A stretch of DNA of 64,000 nucleotides from Psychrobacillus psychrodurans (lineage in GTDB: Bacteria; Bacillota; Bacilli; Bacillales_A; Planococcaceae). Location: NCBI GenBank assembly GCA_900114885.1, contig FOUN01000001.1, positions 1-64,000 on the forward strand, written 5' to 3'. Each line of letters starts with the position of its first letter. Within the stretch, counting starts at the first letter, position 1. The translations under genes were made by a program, and so were the position numbers. The notes under the pieces were generated by a model that saw nothing but the letters and a program-made list of their open reading frames with translations, searched no databases and was not told where the DNA came from. This document shows positions 8,839 to 16,425 of the stretch, piece after piece.

Positions 8839-9150
8839 TTGTATATATTTACTTGTGAAATCATCGAAATTAATAAATAACCATCGAGTGATCAGCATAT
8901 GCAAATTTAAGATTTCTCCGCCAAAGGCATAAGATGTTATTGCATCTCTTATACGATATCTTCTTTTTAGTCCACTTAATTGTTCCTTTACAATCTCTTT
9001 TAAATCTCCAATTTACTTTAAAGTTTTGCCCAAGCAAATAGCACATTCAAGTAAAAAAAGTGAAGAACCATATTTTCTAAATGCTTCTTTTAATGGAAAC
9101 TAATTAATAGTCTCTCTCCATCACTAAGAAAAACAAAATCTTTTTACCGC
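8839..9150 (-). pseudogene. Decayed reading frame, unidentified
   Basis: On the minus strand a protein-like frame runs FPLKEAFRKYGSSLFLLECA, is broken by one TAA, and continues in the same frame through EIVKEQLSGLKRRYRIRDAI, GGEILNLHMLITRW and DDFTSKYIQR before a stop at 8839. A frameshift upstream would join it to ILFFLSDGERLLISF. The composition resembles a soluble protein's C-terminus. I do not recognise the family. No intact start or ribosome binding site remains. The rest of 8717-9360 holds a weak hairpin and the operator region. Confidence 0.35.
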
Positions 9151-9281
9151 AAATTTTATTAGATATTTCTTATAACTAGCAAGTTGAGGGATAGGAAAGA
9201 AGGCAATGATTATATATCCTCATTTGCTAAGTTTTTAATATATACAAATAACAAAGGAGTGTAGTAGAATAACAGATGTTA

Positions 9282-9318
9282 TTTTTGTATACAAAAAGTA
9301 TATTTTTGTATACAAAAA
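9282..9318. promoter_or_regulatory. Tandem palindromic operator before the dehydrogenase operon
   Basis: Two identical perfect 16-nt palindromes, TTTTTGTATACAAAAA at 9282-9297 and 9303-9318, have centres 21 bp apart (two helical turns). This fits two regulator dimers bound on one face of the DNA. They lie about 45-80 nt before the first gene. A FadR-type GntR regulator is encoded about 570 nt upstream and is the obvious candidate. Confidence 0.7.
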
Positions 9319-9360
9319 TTATTTAAGATAATTTTAATTGCATATAAAAGGAGATTAAGT

Positions 9361-9618
9361 ATGACGCAATACAATTTAGAAGAATTGAGGATGCTCAATC
9401 AAGTGCTACTGGCCCTTTTTATCGTAGCTGATTTTGCCCTTTTACTCTTTTTTAATAATAGTCCATTCCCTTGGTTTGCCTTATTAGGTTCTGGAATTGG
9501 TTTATCCATTATTGTTCTTTGTTGGACAGGAAGAAAACACACTATTTTTATAGATTCATTACTTGTTTTTTCAGCTCTACATACAATTGTTTATAATTGG
9601 AGCTCCATCGTGCATTAA
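9361..9618 (+). CDS. Small three-span membrane protein, first gene of the dehydrogenase operon
   Basis: 85 aa with an AAAGGAG site before the ATG. Hydrophobic segments at about residues 13-31, 37-55 and 61-79 suggest three membrane spans, with little soluble sequence. I recognise no named family. Position directly before subunit 3 and the flavoprotein, in the same direction, suggests a membrane anchor or quinone-side partner for the exported dehydrogenase. That is inference from context only. Confidence 0.75.
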   Translation: MTQYNLEELRMLNQVLLALFIVADFALLLFFNNSPFPWFALLGSGIGLSIIVLCWTGRKHTIFIDSLLVFSALHTIVYNWSSIVH

Positions 9619-9693
9619 AAGAAGAAAAAATTTTGCACATTTTCTATTTAACTAGTTAAATAGAAAATTACTAAATTTATGGGAGGTTTTATA

Positions 9694-10467
9694 ATGTCAG
9701 AACAAGAAAAGAAAGAGTCCGTTTTAGATAAACGTTCGTCTAGACGTACGTTCATTAAAAACTCTGGTTTGACAGTAGGCGGAGTTGTTTTAGGTGGAGC
9801 TTTAGGAAGTCTTCTAATAAAAGATGATAAATCGACAACACATAATACTGTTACTCAGAATCACGCAAAAACGCCTGCTGCTAATCCAAATGTAGCTCTA
9901 ATGTTCTTCACACCAAGCCAATATCAGGTTACTCAAGCAGCAGTGGATCGTATTTTTCCTGAAGATGCAAATGGCCCCGGTGCCAAAGAACTTAATGCTG
10001 CTATTTACATTGATCACCAATTGGCAGGTCCATGGGGTTCTAACGTAAAAGATTACCGTTTGGGTGCATTTTATAAAGCGGAAGAAAACCAAGGTCCACA
10101 AACGAAAATTCTTCGTAAAGATTTGTTTCTAGCTGGTTTAGACAGCTTAAACACGTATAGTAACAAACAATTTAAAGTTGACTTTAAAGAGTTAGAAGCT
10201 ACTCAACAAGATGAAGTTCTACTGGCTTTTAGTGAAGGGAAAGTTGAATTATATGGAAAGGTTTCCTCTTCTCAATTTTTCAATTTACTACGCACATTGA
10301 CTATTGAAGGTGTATATGCAGACCCAATGTATGGTGGTAATAATGAAATGCTTGGCTGGAGTATGCGTAAGTATCCAGGATCACGCATGCAATACGTGGC
10401 TGAAATACAAGATGAAAAATTTATAGAACTTGAACCACAAAGTTTAAATTCTCATATGGGACATTAA
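9694..10467 (+). CDS. Gluconate 2-dehydrogenase subunit 3 family protein with Tat signal
   Basis: Small subunit of a membrane-associated FAD sugar/sugar-acid dehydrogenase, 257 aa. The N-terminus carries a twin-arginine motif (SSRRTFIKN, about residues 15-23), then a hydrophobic stretch (TVGGVVLGGALGSLLI), so the folded protein should be exported by Tat. The body contains the family pattern QAAVDRIFPEDANGPGAKEL. The ATG at 9694 is preferred because GGGAGG lies 7 nt upstream; the ATG at 9679 overlaps that site. In characterised homologues this subunit carries the flavoprotein across the membrane. Confidence 0.87.
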   Translation: MSEQEKKESVLDKRSSRRTFIKNSGLTVGGVVLGGALGSLLIKDDKSTTHNTVTQNHAKTPAANPNVALMFFTPSQYQVTQAAVDRIFPEDANGPGAKELNAAIYIDHQLAGPWGSNVKDYRLGAFYKAEENQGPQTKILRKDLFLAGLDSLNTYSNKQFKVDFKELEATQQDEVLLAFSEGKVELYGKVSSSQFFNLLRTLTIEGVYADPMYGGNNEMLGWSMRKYPGSRMQYVAEIQDEKFIELEPQSLNSHMGH

Positions 10468-10490
10468 TAATAGAAGGGACTGACTTATAA

Positions 10491-12215
10491 ATGGTTACAA
10501 AATTACCTAAAGTACCTGTCGTAGTAGTAGGGATGGGTTGGGCTGGTGGCATAGTCTCAGCTGAACTAACAAAAGCAGGGATAAACGTTGTTGGATTAGA
10601 ACGCGGTAAAGACCGGTCAACAGCTGATTATACAATGGGACATGATGAACTTCGTTACCAACATCGTCAAGAATTAATGCAAGATCTTTCTAAAGAAACT
10701 ATTACTTATAGAAATACAGTATCAGGTAAAGCTTTACCGATGCGTCATTATGGTACATTCATAGTAGGAGACGGAGTTGGTGGTGCAGGTAGTCACTGGA
10801 ATGGACAAACTTATCGTTTCTTACCCTATGATTTCGAAATTCGTTCAAAAACAATTGAGCGTTACGGAATCGAGAAAATTCCTGCTTGGATGGAAGGTCT
10901 TAACGACTGGGGTATAACTTATGATGAAATGGAACCTTATTATGACACATTCGAAAAAATGGCTGGTATTTCAGGTGAAACAGTCGAACTATGGGGGAAA
11001 CGTACTAATCCATATCCAACGCCTCCCCTAGTGAAAACTCCATTAATGAAAGAATTCGAAAAAGCAGCAACAAGCTTAGGATACAAACCTTTCGTTATTC
11101 CAGCAGCTAACCTTTCTGAAAGCTATACAAATCCGGATGGCATCTCTCGTGGAGCATGTCAGTACTGTGCGTATTGTGAAAACTTCGGATGTGAATATGG
11201 AGCTAAAGGTGACCCTGCTGTTACAGTAATTCCGGTTGCTAAACAAACAGGTAAGCTAGATCTTCGTACACATTCTAATGTTTTAGAATTAACTAAAAGT
11301 GGTGGTAAAGCAAGCGGAGTTATTTATGTAGACATGCTAACTGGAGAAAAGTTTGAACAACCTGCAGATGTAGTTGTTGTGGCAAGTTATGTATTCAACA
11401 ATTCTCGTTTGCTTCTAAACTCTGGTATTGGTACTCCTTATGATCCAAAAACAGGTAAAGGGACAATTGGTAAAAATTACTGTTACCAAGTAACTGCTGG
11501 AGGTTCTCAGCTATTCTTCGAGGATAGAGAGTTCAACCTGTACGGCGGTGCTGGTGCATTAGGAATGGAAATTGCTGAATATATGGGTGATAACTTTGAC
11601 CATTCCAAAGTAGACTTCATTCATGGAGCTGGCATTCGTTCAACACAATACGGCGACCGTCCAATTGCTGTAAACCGTGTACCCGCAGGAACACCAAACT
11701 GGGGTGCTGAGTTCAAAGAGAAATCTATTAAATATGCGAATTCAAACTTCCCAGTTAAAACGCAGGGCGCTTCTTTACCACATAAAGAAAATTACCTTGA
11801 TCTTGATCCGGAATTTAAAGATGAATTTGGATATCCATTATTACGCATGACATATGAATATACAGATAATGATCGTGCAATGGGTAAATACATGTCGGCT
11901 ATCACACGTAAATTTGCAGAGGAAATTGGTGCAGATATTATTGATACAAATGAAGAGCAAGGTCCATTTAACGTAAACAAAGATTCAAACACTCATAATA
12001 CAGGTGGAGTAATTATGGGAACAGACCCAGAGAAATCAGCGCTAAACACTTACCTACAAATGTGGGAAGCTGAAAACGTATTTGTTTTAGGTGCATCTGC
12101 ATTTCCACATAATAGTAGCTTTAATCCAACTGGTACACTGGGTGCACTTTCTTATCGTGCAGCAGAAGGTATTCAAAAATATTTAAAAGAAGGCGGATTA
12201 CTAGTTAAAGCATAA
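10491..12215 (+). CDS. GMC-family FAD dehydrogenase, flavoprotein subunit with Cys cluster
   Basis: Catalytic subunit, 574 aa, oxidising a polyol, aldose or aldonate; the substrate cannot be read from sequence. FAD-binding GMGWAG is at residues 14-19, and the GMC active-site region GASAFPHNSSFNPTGT is near the C-terminus. Cysteines 223, 226, 229 and 234 form a C-x2-C-x2-C-x4-C cluster at the position where FAD-dependent glucose/sorbitol/gluconate dehydrogenases bind a 3Fe-4S cluster. It has no signal peptide, fitting co-export with the Tat-bearing subunit 3 encoded 23 nt upstream. No cytochrome c subunit follows, so electrons may go directly to quinone. Confidence 0.88.
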   Translation: MVTKLPKVPVVVVGMGWAGGIVSAELTKAGINVVGLERGKDRSTADYTMGHDELRYQHRQELMQDLSKETITYRNTVSGKALPMRHYGTFIVGDGVGGAGSHWNGQTYRFLPYDFEIRSKTIERYGIEKIPAWMEGLNDWGITYDEMEPYYDTFEKMAGISGETVELWGKRTNPYPTPPLVKTPLMKEFEKAATSLGYKPFVIPAANLSESYTNPDGISRGACQYCAYCENFGCEYGAKGDPAVTVIPVAKQTGKLDLRTHSNVLELTKSGGKASGVIYVDMLTGEKFEQPADVVVVASYVFNNSRLLLNSGIGTPYDPKTGKGTIGKNYCYQVTAGGSQLFFEDREFNLYGGAGALGMEIAEYMGDNFDHSKVDFIHGAGIRSTQYGDRPIAVNRVPAGTPNWGAEFKEKSIKYANSNFPVKTQGASLPHKENYLDLDPEFKDEFGYPLLRMTYEYTDNDRAMGKYMSAITRKFAEEIGADIIDTNEEQGPFNVNKDSNTHNTGGVIMGTDPEKSALNTYLQMWEAENVFVLGASAFPHNSSFNPTGTLGALSYRAAEGIQKYLKEGGLLVKA

Positions 12216-12241
12216 ATGACAACTAGTTATTCTTTAAAAAA

Positions 12242-12281
12242 GCTCTTGACCCGTATTTAATATGTGGTCAGGAGTTTTTTT
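12242..12281 (+). terminator. Terminator of the dehydrogenase operon
   Basis: CTCTTGACC pairs with GGTCAGGAG (one G-U), followed by TTTTTTT at 12275-12281. Confidence 0.85.
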
Positions 12282-12431
12282 ATAGAGAACTAAAAGTATA
12301 TAGTGTTTCTACAAAATAACGTCTAGTGAGCATATGGGCTATTTCTGATATCTAAAATCACATTCACTTTTAGTGAAACAAATACTAGGTACATACGTAT
12401 AGAAACTAAAGGTTAATAAAGGAGGTCTTCA

Positions 12432-13841
12432 ATGTTGAGAAAAATTATTCCCGTTGCTTTACTCGCATTGCTTGTCTCGGGCTGTAGTGAAAATGAAAAA
12501 GCGGAGGTCACTGAGCAGTTAGAGGAGACAGTTGTAAAGGAACAAAAAGATATGGAGAAATCTAAAGAAGCAGACCTTAGTGTCATCGACCAAGTAGTAA
12601 TTCCCACAACAATAGAAGAATGGAAGGATACGGAGCCTGGATTGTTTGCACTTGACTATACATTAGATTATGAAACTTCTAGCTGGCCAAAGGATGCTAG
12701 GGAACTAAGCTCGGAGGAAAAGAAACAGATAGAAAGTGTAGTAACAGCAACAGATGATACCAGTGTAATGTTGCAGGCTTTACAATATTACTTTGGAAGT
12801 AATGTATATAAAGATTTACTAGATAAGCAGATTAACTATGCTGCGGTCATGAACGAGCCATATTTACCAAAACCAACAAAAGAATTTGGTGCAGAGGAGA
12901 ATGATGAGAAGGTTGCACCACCAAAAGCCTTTCTGTTGTTGGACGCTAGCTCCAGTATGCTACTTTCAGTAGATGGGAAGCAAAAAATGGGTATTGCTAA
13001 AATTGCGGTTAAACGGTTTGCGAAAACTTTAGGAGAAGACAATGAAGTCTCCCTTTATGTTTATGGACATGCTGGAACACAGGAAGATAAGGACAAAGAA
13101 CTCTCATGTACACAAATAGATGAAGTATTTCCATTCCAAAGTTATAAGGAAAAAGAATTTGATACTACGGTAGATGCGGTGGCTGCCAAAGGGTGGACTC
13201 CATTAGCTGCTGCTATTCAGACGGTCAATGCGGCGAGCAAAGATATGGAAGGTCCATTAACAGTCTATATTGTAAGTGATGGAGCAGAAACTTGTGATGG
13301 AGATCCGATTAAAGCAGCAGAAGAGTTTGCGCAGGATAACGAGAATCGTAAAGTGAATATTATTGGATTTAATGTGGACCAAAAAGGAGAAGACCAGTTA
13401 AAAGCAGTAGCTGAAGCTGGTAATGGAGAGTATATTTCTGCAAATAATAGCGAAGAATTAAATAATAGTATTGCTGAAAAGTGGGTTATCCCTAGTATGA
13501 CAGATGTAGTTCATATTAAGCTATCAGGACCTAATGGTTTTGCGGTATCTAATGCAAAATATTCAATAGGACAACTGTCATTGAAACTAAATAATGCAGT
13601 CACAATAGAAAGTAGTCGCTTCAGAGAAATGATTCAGTTATTAGTTACGGAAGAGATGATTACGAAGGAACAAGGAGAAGAACTTACCGAGATGGTTAAT
13701 CAGCGTAAGGACCAATTACTTGCCATCAATAAAGAACTAAAAACCGCTAAAGACAAAGAGGTTGATGATGAGTATGAGCGCATTCATCAAAACATCGATG
13801 CTTGGGCAAATGAAATAGAAAAAATTAGAGCAGAGCAATAA
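12432..13841 (+). CDS. VWA-domain lipoprotein
   Basis: Surface lipoprotein, 469 aa. Signal peptide with lipobox VSGC (cysteine near residue 17). A von Willebrand factor A domain spans about residues 160-350 with an intact metal-ion-dependent adhesion site: DASSS, the threonine in KGWTPLAAAI, and VSDGAETCDGD. The C-terminus is a charged helical segment (about 390-469, ELKTAKDKEVDDEYERIHQN). The site AAAGGAGG lies before the ATG. It is monocistronic with its own terminator. VWA lipoproteins often mediate metal-dependent protein binding at the cell surface; no partner is evident here. Confidence 0.85.
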   Translation: MLRKIIPVALLALLVSGCSENEKAEVTEQLEETVVKEQKDMEKSKEADLSVIDQVVIPTTIEEWKDTEPGLFALDYTLDYETSSWPKDARELSSEEKKQIESVVTATDDTSVMLQALQYYFGSNVYKDLLDKQINYAAVMNEPYLPKPTKEFGAEENDEKVAPPKAFLLLDASSSMLLSVDGKQKMGIAKIAVKRFAKTLGEDNEVSLYVYGHAGTQEDKDKELSCTQIDEVFPFQSYKEKEFDTTVDAVAAKGWTPLAAAIQTVNAASKDMEGPLTVYIVSDGAETCDGDPIKAAEEFAQDNENRKVNIIGFNVDQKGEDQLKAVAEAGNGEYISANNSEELNNSIAEKWVIPSMTDVVHIKLSGPNGFAVSNAKYSIGQLSLKLNNAVTIESSRFREMIQLLVTEEMITKEQGEELTEMVNQRKDQLLAINKELKTAKDKEVDDEYERIHQNIDAWANEIEKIRAEQ

Positions 13842-13844
13842 ATA

Positions 13845-13894
13845 AATCCCTATGTAGCATACTATCATTGAATAGTTTGTTCATAGGGATTTTT
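13845..13894 (+). terminator. Terminator of the VWA lipoprotein gene
   Basis: AATCCCTATG pairs with CATAGGGATT, followed by a short T run. Confidence 0.75.
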
Positions 13895-13995
13895 GGATTG
13901 CAGATTGTTGGAAGATTACGGCCAACTTCTGTACTATTAAAAAGAGATCACACATTGTCCTTCGCCGGAAGGGCTAGTAGAGGAGTTAAAAAACT

Positions 13996-15120
13996 ATGAA
14001 GCAAAAATACGAGAAGATTTTTCAAGAATTTACTTTTCCATCAGGTGTAGAAGTAAAAAATCGAATAATGGTAGCGCCGATGACTAACTATTCCTCTGAA
14101 GAAAGTGGGGAAGTTTCTGAAAGAGAGCTAGCTTATTATAAAGAACGTACTGGTGGAGTGGGGACATTCATTACCGCTTGTGCGTATGTAAGTAAGGATG
14201 GAAAGGGATTTCCAGGCCAATTCAGTATAGATGATGACAAATTTCTGCCGGGATTGAAAAAACTAGCAAAAGCTATTCAGTCGAATGGTACAAAAGCGAT
14301 TATCCAAATTTATCATGGAGGCAGACAGTCACCTCCAGAATTACTTCCAGATAAACAACCTGTTTCAGCAAGTGCAGTTGCTGCGGAACGTGAAGGTGCA
14401 ATAGTTCCGAGAGAAATGTCAGAGGATGAAATTAATAATACAATCCAGGACTTTGGAGATGCTACTAGAAGAGCTATTGAAGCAGGCTTTGATGGTGTAG
14501 AAATCCATGGAGCAAACACTTACTTATTACAACAATTCTTCTCGCCGCATTCAAATAGAAGAGAAGACCAGTGGGGTGGTTCCCTTGAGAATCGGATGAA
14601 GTTTCCTATGGCGATCGTAAATTCTGTTAAAAAAGCAGTAAAGGATTATGCAAAAAAACCATTTGTAGTTGGTTATCGAATATCCCCAGAAGAGGGCAGT
14701 AATCCAGGTATTCAATTGGAAGATACACTTCATTTTGTAGATAAGCTAGCAGATCAAGGCTTAGATTATTTACATGTGTCTGTTAATCATTTTTGGAATG
14801 GCTCCTTCCGTGAAGAAGATAAAACAGAATCTAGAATTATTAAGATACATGAAAGAGTAGGGAATCGTACTCCAGTAGTCGGGGTAGGTTCATTGCATAC
14901 ACCAGATGAAGTAGTAGAAGCACTTGAAACAGGTGTACCCTTCATTGCACTAGGTCGAGAATTATTGATGGAACCAAACTGGGTGGAGAAAGTTCAAGCT
15001 GGTCAGGAAGATCAAATACGTAAAACCCTTTCTAGGCAAGCGCAAGAAGAGCTAGTTATTCCAGATCCATTGTGGGATAGACTGATGAATGTAAAAGGCT
15101 GGTTACCGGTAGAAGACTAA
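13996..15120 (+). CDS. Old Yellow Enzyme family NADH:flavin oxidoreductase
   Basis: FMN-dependent ene-reductase-type TIM barrel, 374 aa. Visible features are the N-terminal NRIMVAPMTN FMN-binding strand, IQIYHGGRQ, the substrate-binding HGANTYLLQQFFSPHSNRR segment (H-x-A-N variant of the HxxH/HxxN motif), GYRISPEEG, and VGVGSLHTPDEVVEALETG with ALGRELLMEP for phosphate binding. It resembles the B. subtilis YqiG type more than the short NamA type. AGAGGAG precedes the start. The following hairpin closes transcription. Confidence 0.9.
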   Translation: MKQKYEKIFQEFTFPSGVEVKNRIMVAPMTNYSSEESGEVSERELAYYKERTGGVGTFITACAYVSKDGKGFPGQFSIDDDKFLPGLKKLAKAIQSNGTKAIIQIYHGGRQSPPELLPDKQPVSASAVAAEREGAIVPREMSEDEINNTIQDFGDATRRAIEAGFDGVEIHGANTYLLQQFFSPHSNRREDQWGGSLENRMKFPMAIVNSVKKAVKDYAKKPFVVGYRISPEEGSNPGIQLEDTLHFVDKLADQGLDYLHVSVNHFWNGSFREEDKTESRIIKIHERVGNRTPVVGVGSLHTPDEVVEALETGVPFIALGRELLMEPNWVEKVQAGQEDQIRKTLSRQAQEELVIPDPLWDRLMNVKGWLPVED

Positions 15121-15126
15121 AAAAAA

Positions 15127-15160
15127 ACGAGAAAAGTGATTATCACTTCTCTCGTTTTTT
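15127..15160 (+). terminator. Terminator of the OYE gene
   Basis: ACGAGAAAAGTGA pairs with TCACTTCTCTCGT, flanked by A and T runs, so it can act in both directions. Confidence 0.85.
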
Positions 15161-15181
15161 AGATGCAAAGTTTTATTTTAA

Positions 15182-15318
15182 TTAACGTGAAGTATAAGCT
15201 GCATCCGCGTGAATAGCCGTATCCGTCACGTAAGATGATGCATCAGATGCTAACCATAGAGAAGCTTGTGCAATTTCGCGAGGTTGACCAAATAAAGTGC
15301 GTTTATTGGAGTTTTCCA
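15182..15318 (-). pseudogene. C-terminal remnant of a short-chain dehydrogenase
   Basis: On the minus strand the frame reads GQPREIAQASLWLASDAS, then SYVTDTAIHADAAYTSR and a stop at 15182. This is the usual C-terminal end of classical SDRs (GxPxEIAxAxxWLASDxSSYVTGxxIxVDGG), with the terminal glycines altered. Nothing upstream supplies the Rossmann N-terminus, so only about 45 residues survive. It sits between the OYE gene and an intact SDR on the other strand. Confidence 0.75.
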
Positions 15319-15370
15319 TTTTTCAGCATTATGATGGAGATAGATTATTATTTCAAAGGAGTTGCTAAAA

Positions 15371-16096
15371 ATGGGACAATCATTAAAGGGTAAAGTAGCA
15401 TTTGTGACGGGAGCAGGGAGAGGTATTGGAGAAGCTATAGCTTTTGCTTTGGCAAAAGAAGGAGTAAACGTTGGACTACTAGCTAGAACAGAGGAAGCGT
15501 TAAAGGATGTAGCCAAGAAAATAGATGGCTTAGGTGTTAAAGTGGCATATGCACCAGCTGATGTTTCTTCATTAGAAGAAGTGAAACAAGCAATAGAGAA
15601 ATTAACTAATGAATTAGGAACTGCCGATATATTAATCAACAATGCAGGAATTGGTGGCTTTGTGAAACTAGTAGATACAGACCCTATGGAGTGGAAAAAA
15701 ATCATTGATGTTAACTTAATGGGTACTTATTATGTGACACATACAGTACTTCCGCAATTGATCGAAAAAAATGGAGGAGATATTATAAATATTTCTTCTA
15801 CGAATGGTTTAAATGGAGCACCTGGTTCAAGTGCTTATAGTGCATCTAAATTCGGCGTTATTGGGCTAACAGAATCATTGGCACAGGAAGTTCGTCGAAA
15901 TAATATACGTGTGACAGCATTGACTCCAAGTACAGTAGTAACCGAACTTGCTACTAAATCATCTTTAGTGGATAAAGATAAAATTGAGCAATTTATGCAA
16001 CCAGAAGACATAGCAGAATTTATAGTTTCTCAATTGAAATTAAACACAAGAATTTACGTGAAGACAGCTAGTCTATTAGCGACTAATCCATTCTAA
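15371..16096 (+). CDS. Short-chain dehydrogenase/reductase, FabG-like
   Basis: NAD(P)-dependent oxidoreductase, 241 aa. The nucleotide motif is TGAGRGIG (about residues 14-21), then NNAG (near 89-92), the catalytic serine in INISSTNG, and the YSASK tetrad pair. The C-terminus lacks the usual long VDGG tail and ends TASLLATNPF. The ATG at 15371 has AAAGGAG 9 nt upstream; the earlier TTG at 15362 overlaps the spacing region. Close to 3-oxoacyl-ACP reductase-like proteins, but a specific substrate cannot be assigned. It lies alone with its own terminator. Confidence 0.88.
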   Translation: MGQSLKGKVAFVTGAGRGIGEAIAFALAKEGVNVGLLARTEEALKDVAKKIDGLGVKVAYAPADVSSLEEVKQAIEKLTNELGTADILINNAGIGGFVKLVDTDPMEWKKIIDVNLMGTYYVTHTVLPQLIEKNGGDIINISSTNGLNGAPGSSAYSASKFGVIGLTESLAQEVRRNNIRVTALTPSTVVTELATKSSLVDKDKIEQFMQPEDIAEFIVSQLKLNTRIYVKTASLLATNPF

Positions 16097-16119
16097 TTTG
16101 CATAATAATCCTATAAATT

Positions 16120-16152
16120 CGCTCCATTCCTTTTGAGGTATGGGGCGTTTTT
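16120..16152 (+). terminator. Terminator of the FabG-like gene
   Basis: CGCTCCAT pairs with ATGGGGCG (one G-U) around an inner loop, followed by TTTTT. The rest of the 329-nt gap 16097-16425 holds only the next promoter. Confidence 0.75.
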
Positions 16153-16334
16153 ATGTTTGAAGCACTTATTTCTCTAATAGGTGAGAGTCCTTCAAAGGTT
16201 TACTAAAGTTCTAGGTGAGGGTATTTAGTTACAATAATAAGTTTTTGGTAATTCATCGTCACTATTTATAGGTATTAGGAATTATTTTTGCGAATGTATA
16301 AGTTAAAAAATAAGTCTAAGTACTTATATTCGTG

Positions 16335-16363
16335 TTGTAATGCATGCTCTTGGTTGTTATAAT
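16335..16363 (+). promoter_or_regulatory. Sigma-A-type promoter of the GGDEF/EAL gene
   Basis: TTGTAA (16335-16340), a 17-nt spacer and a perfect TATAAT (16358-16363), about 60 nt before the start codon. Confidence 0.65.
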
Positions 16364-16425
16364 CTTCTTAAGTATGTATTACAAAAGACTTGTTATTAAG
16401 AGTAACTAAAAGCGAGGTGACTATG

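Noticed and set aside
9282-9318. Tandem palindromes as a transcription terminator
   Set aside because: The palindromes are perfect and contiguous without loop, repeated at helical spacing, and lie before a gene; an operator fits better.
15250-15705. 151-codon minus-strand frame
   Set aside because: Most of it is antisense to the FabG-like gene; only the separate SDR remnant frame at its left end is protein-like.
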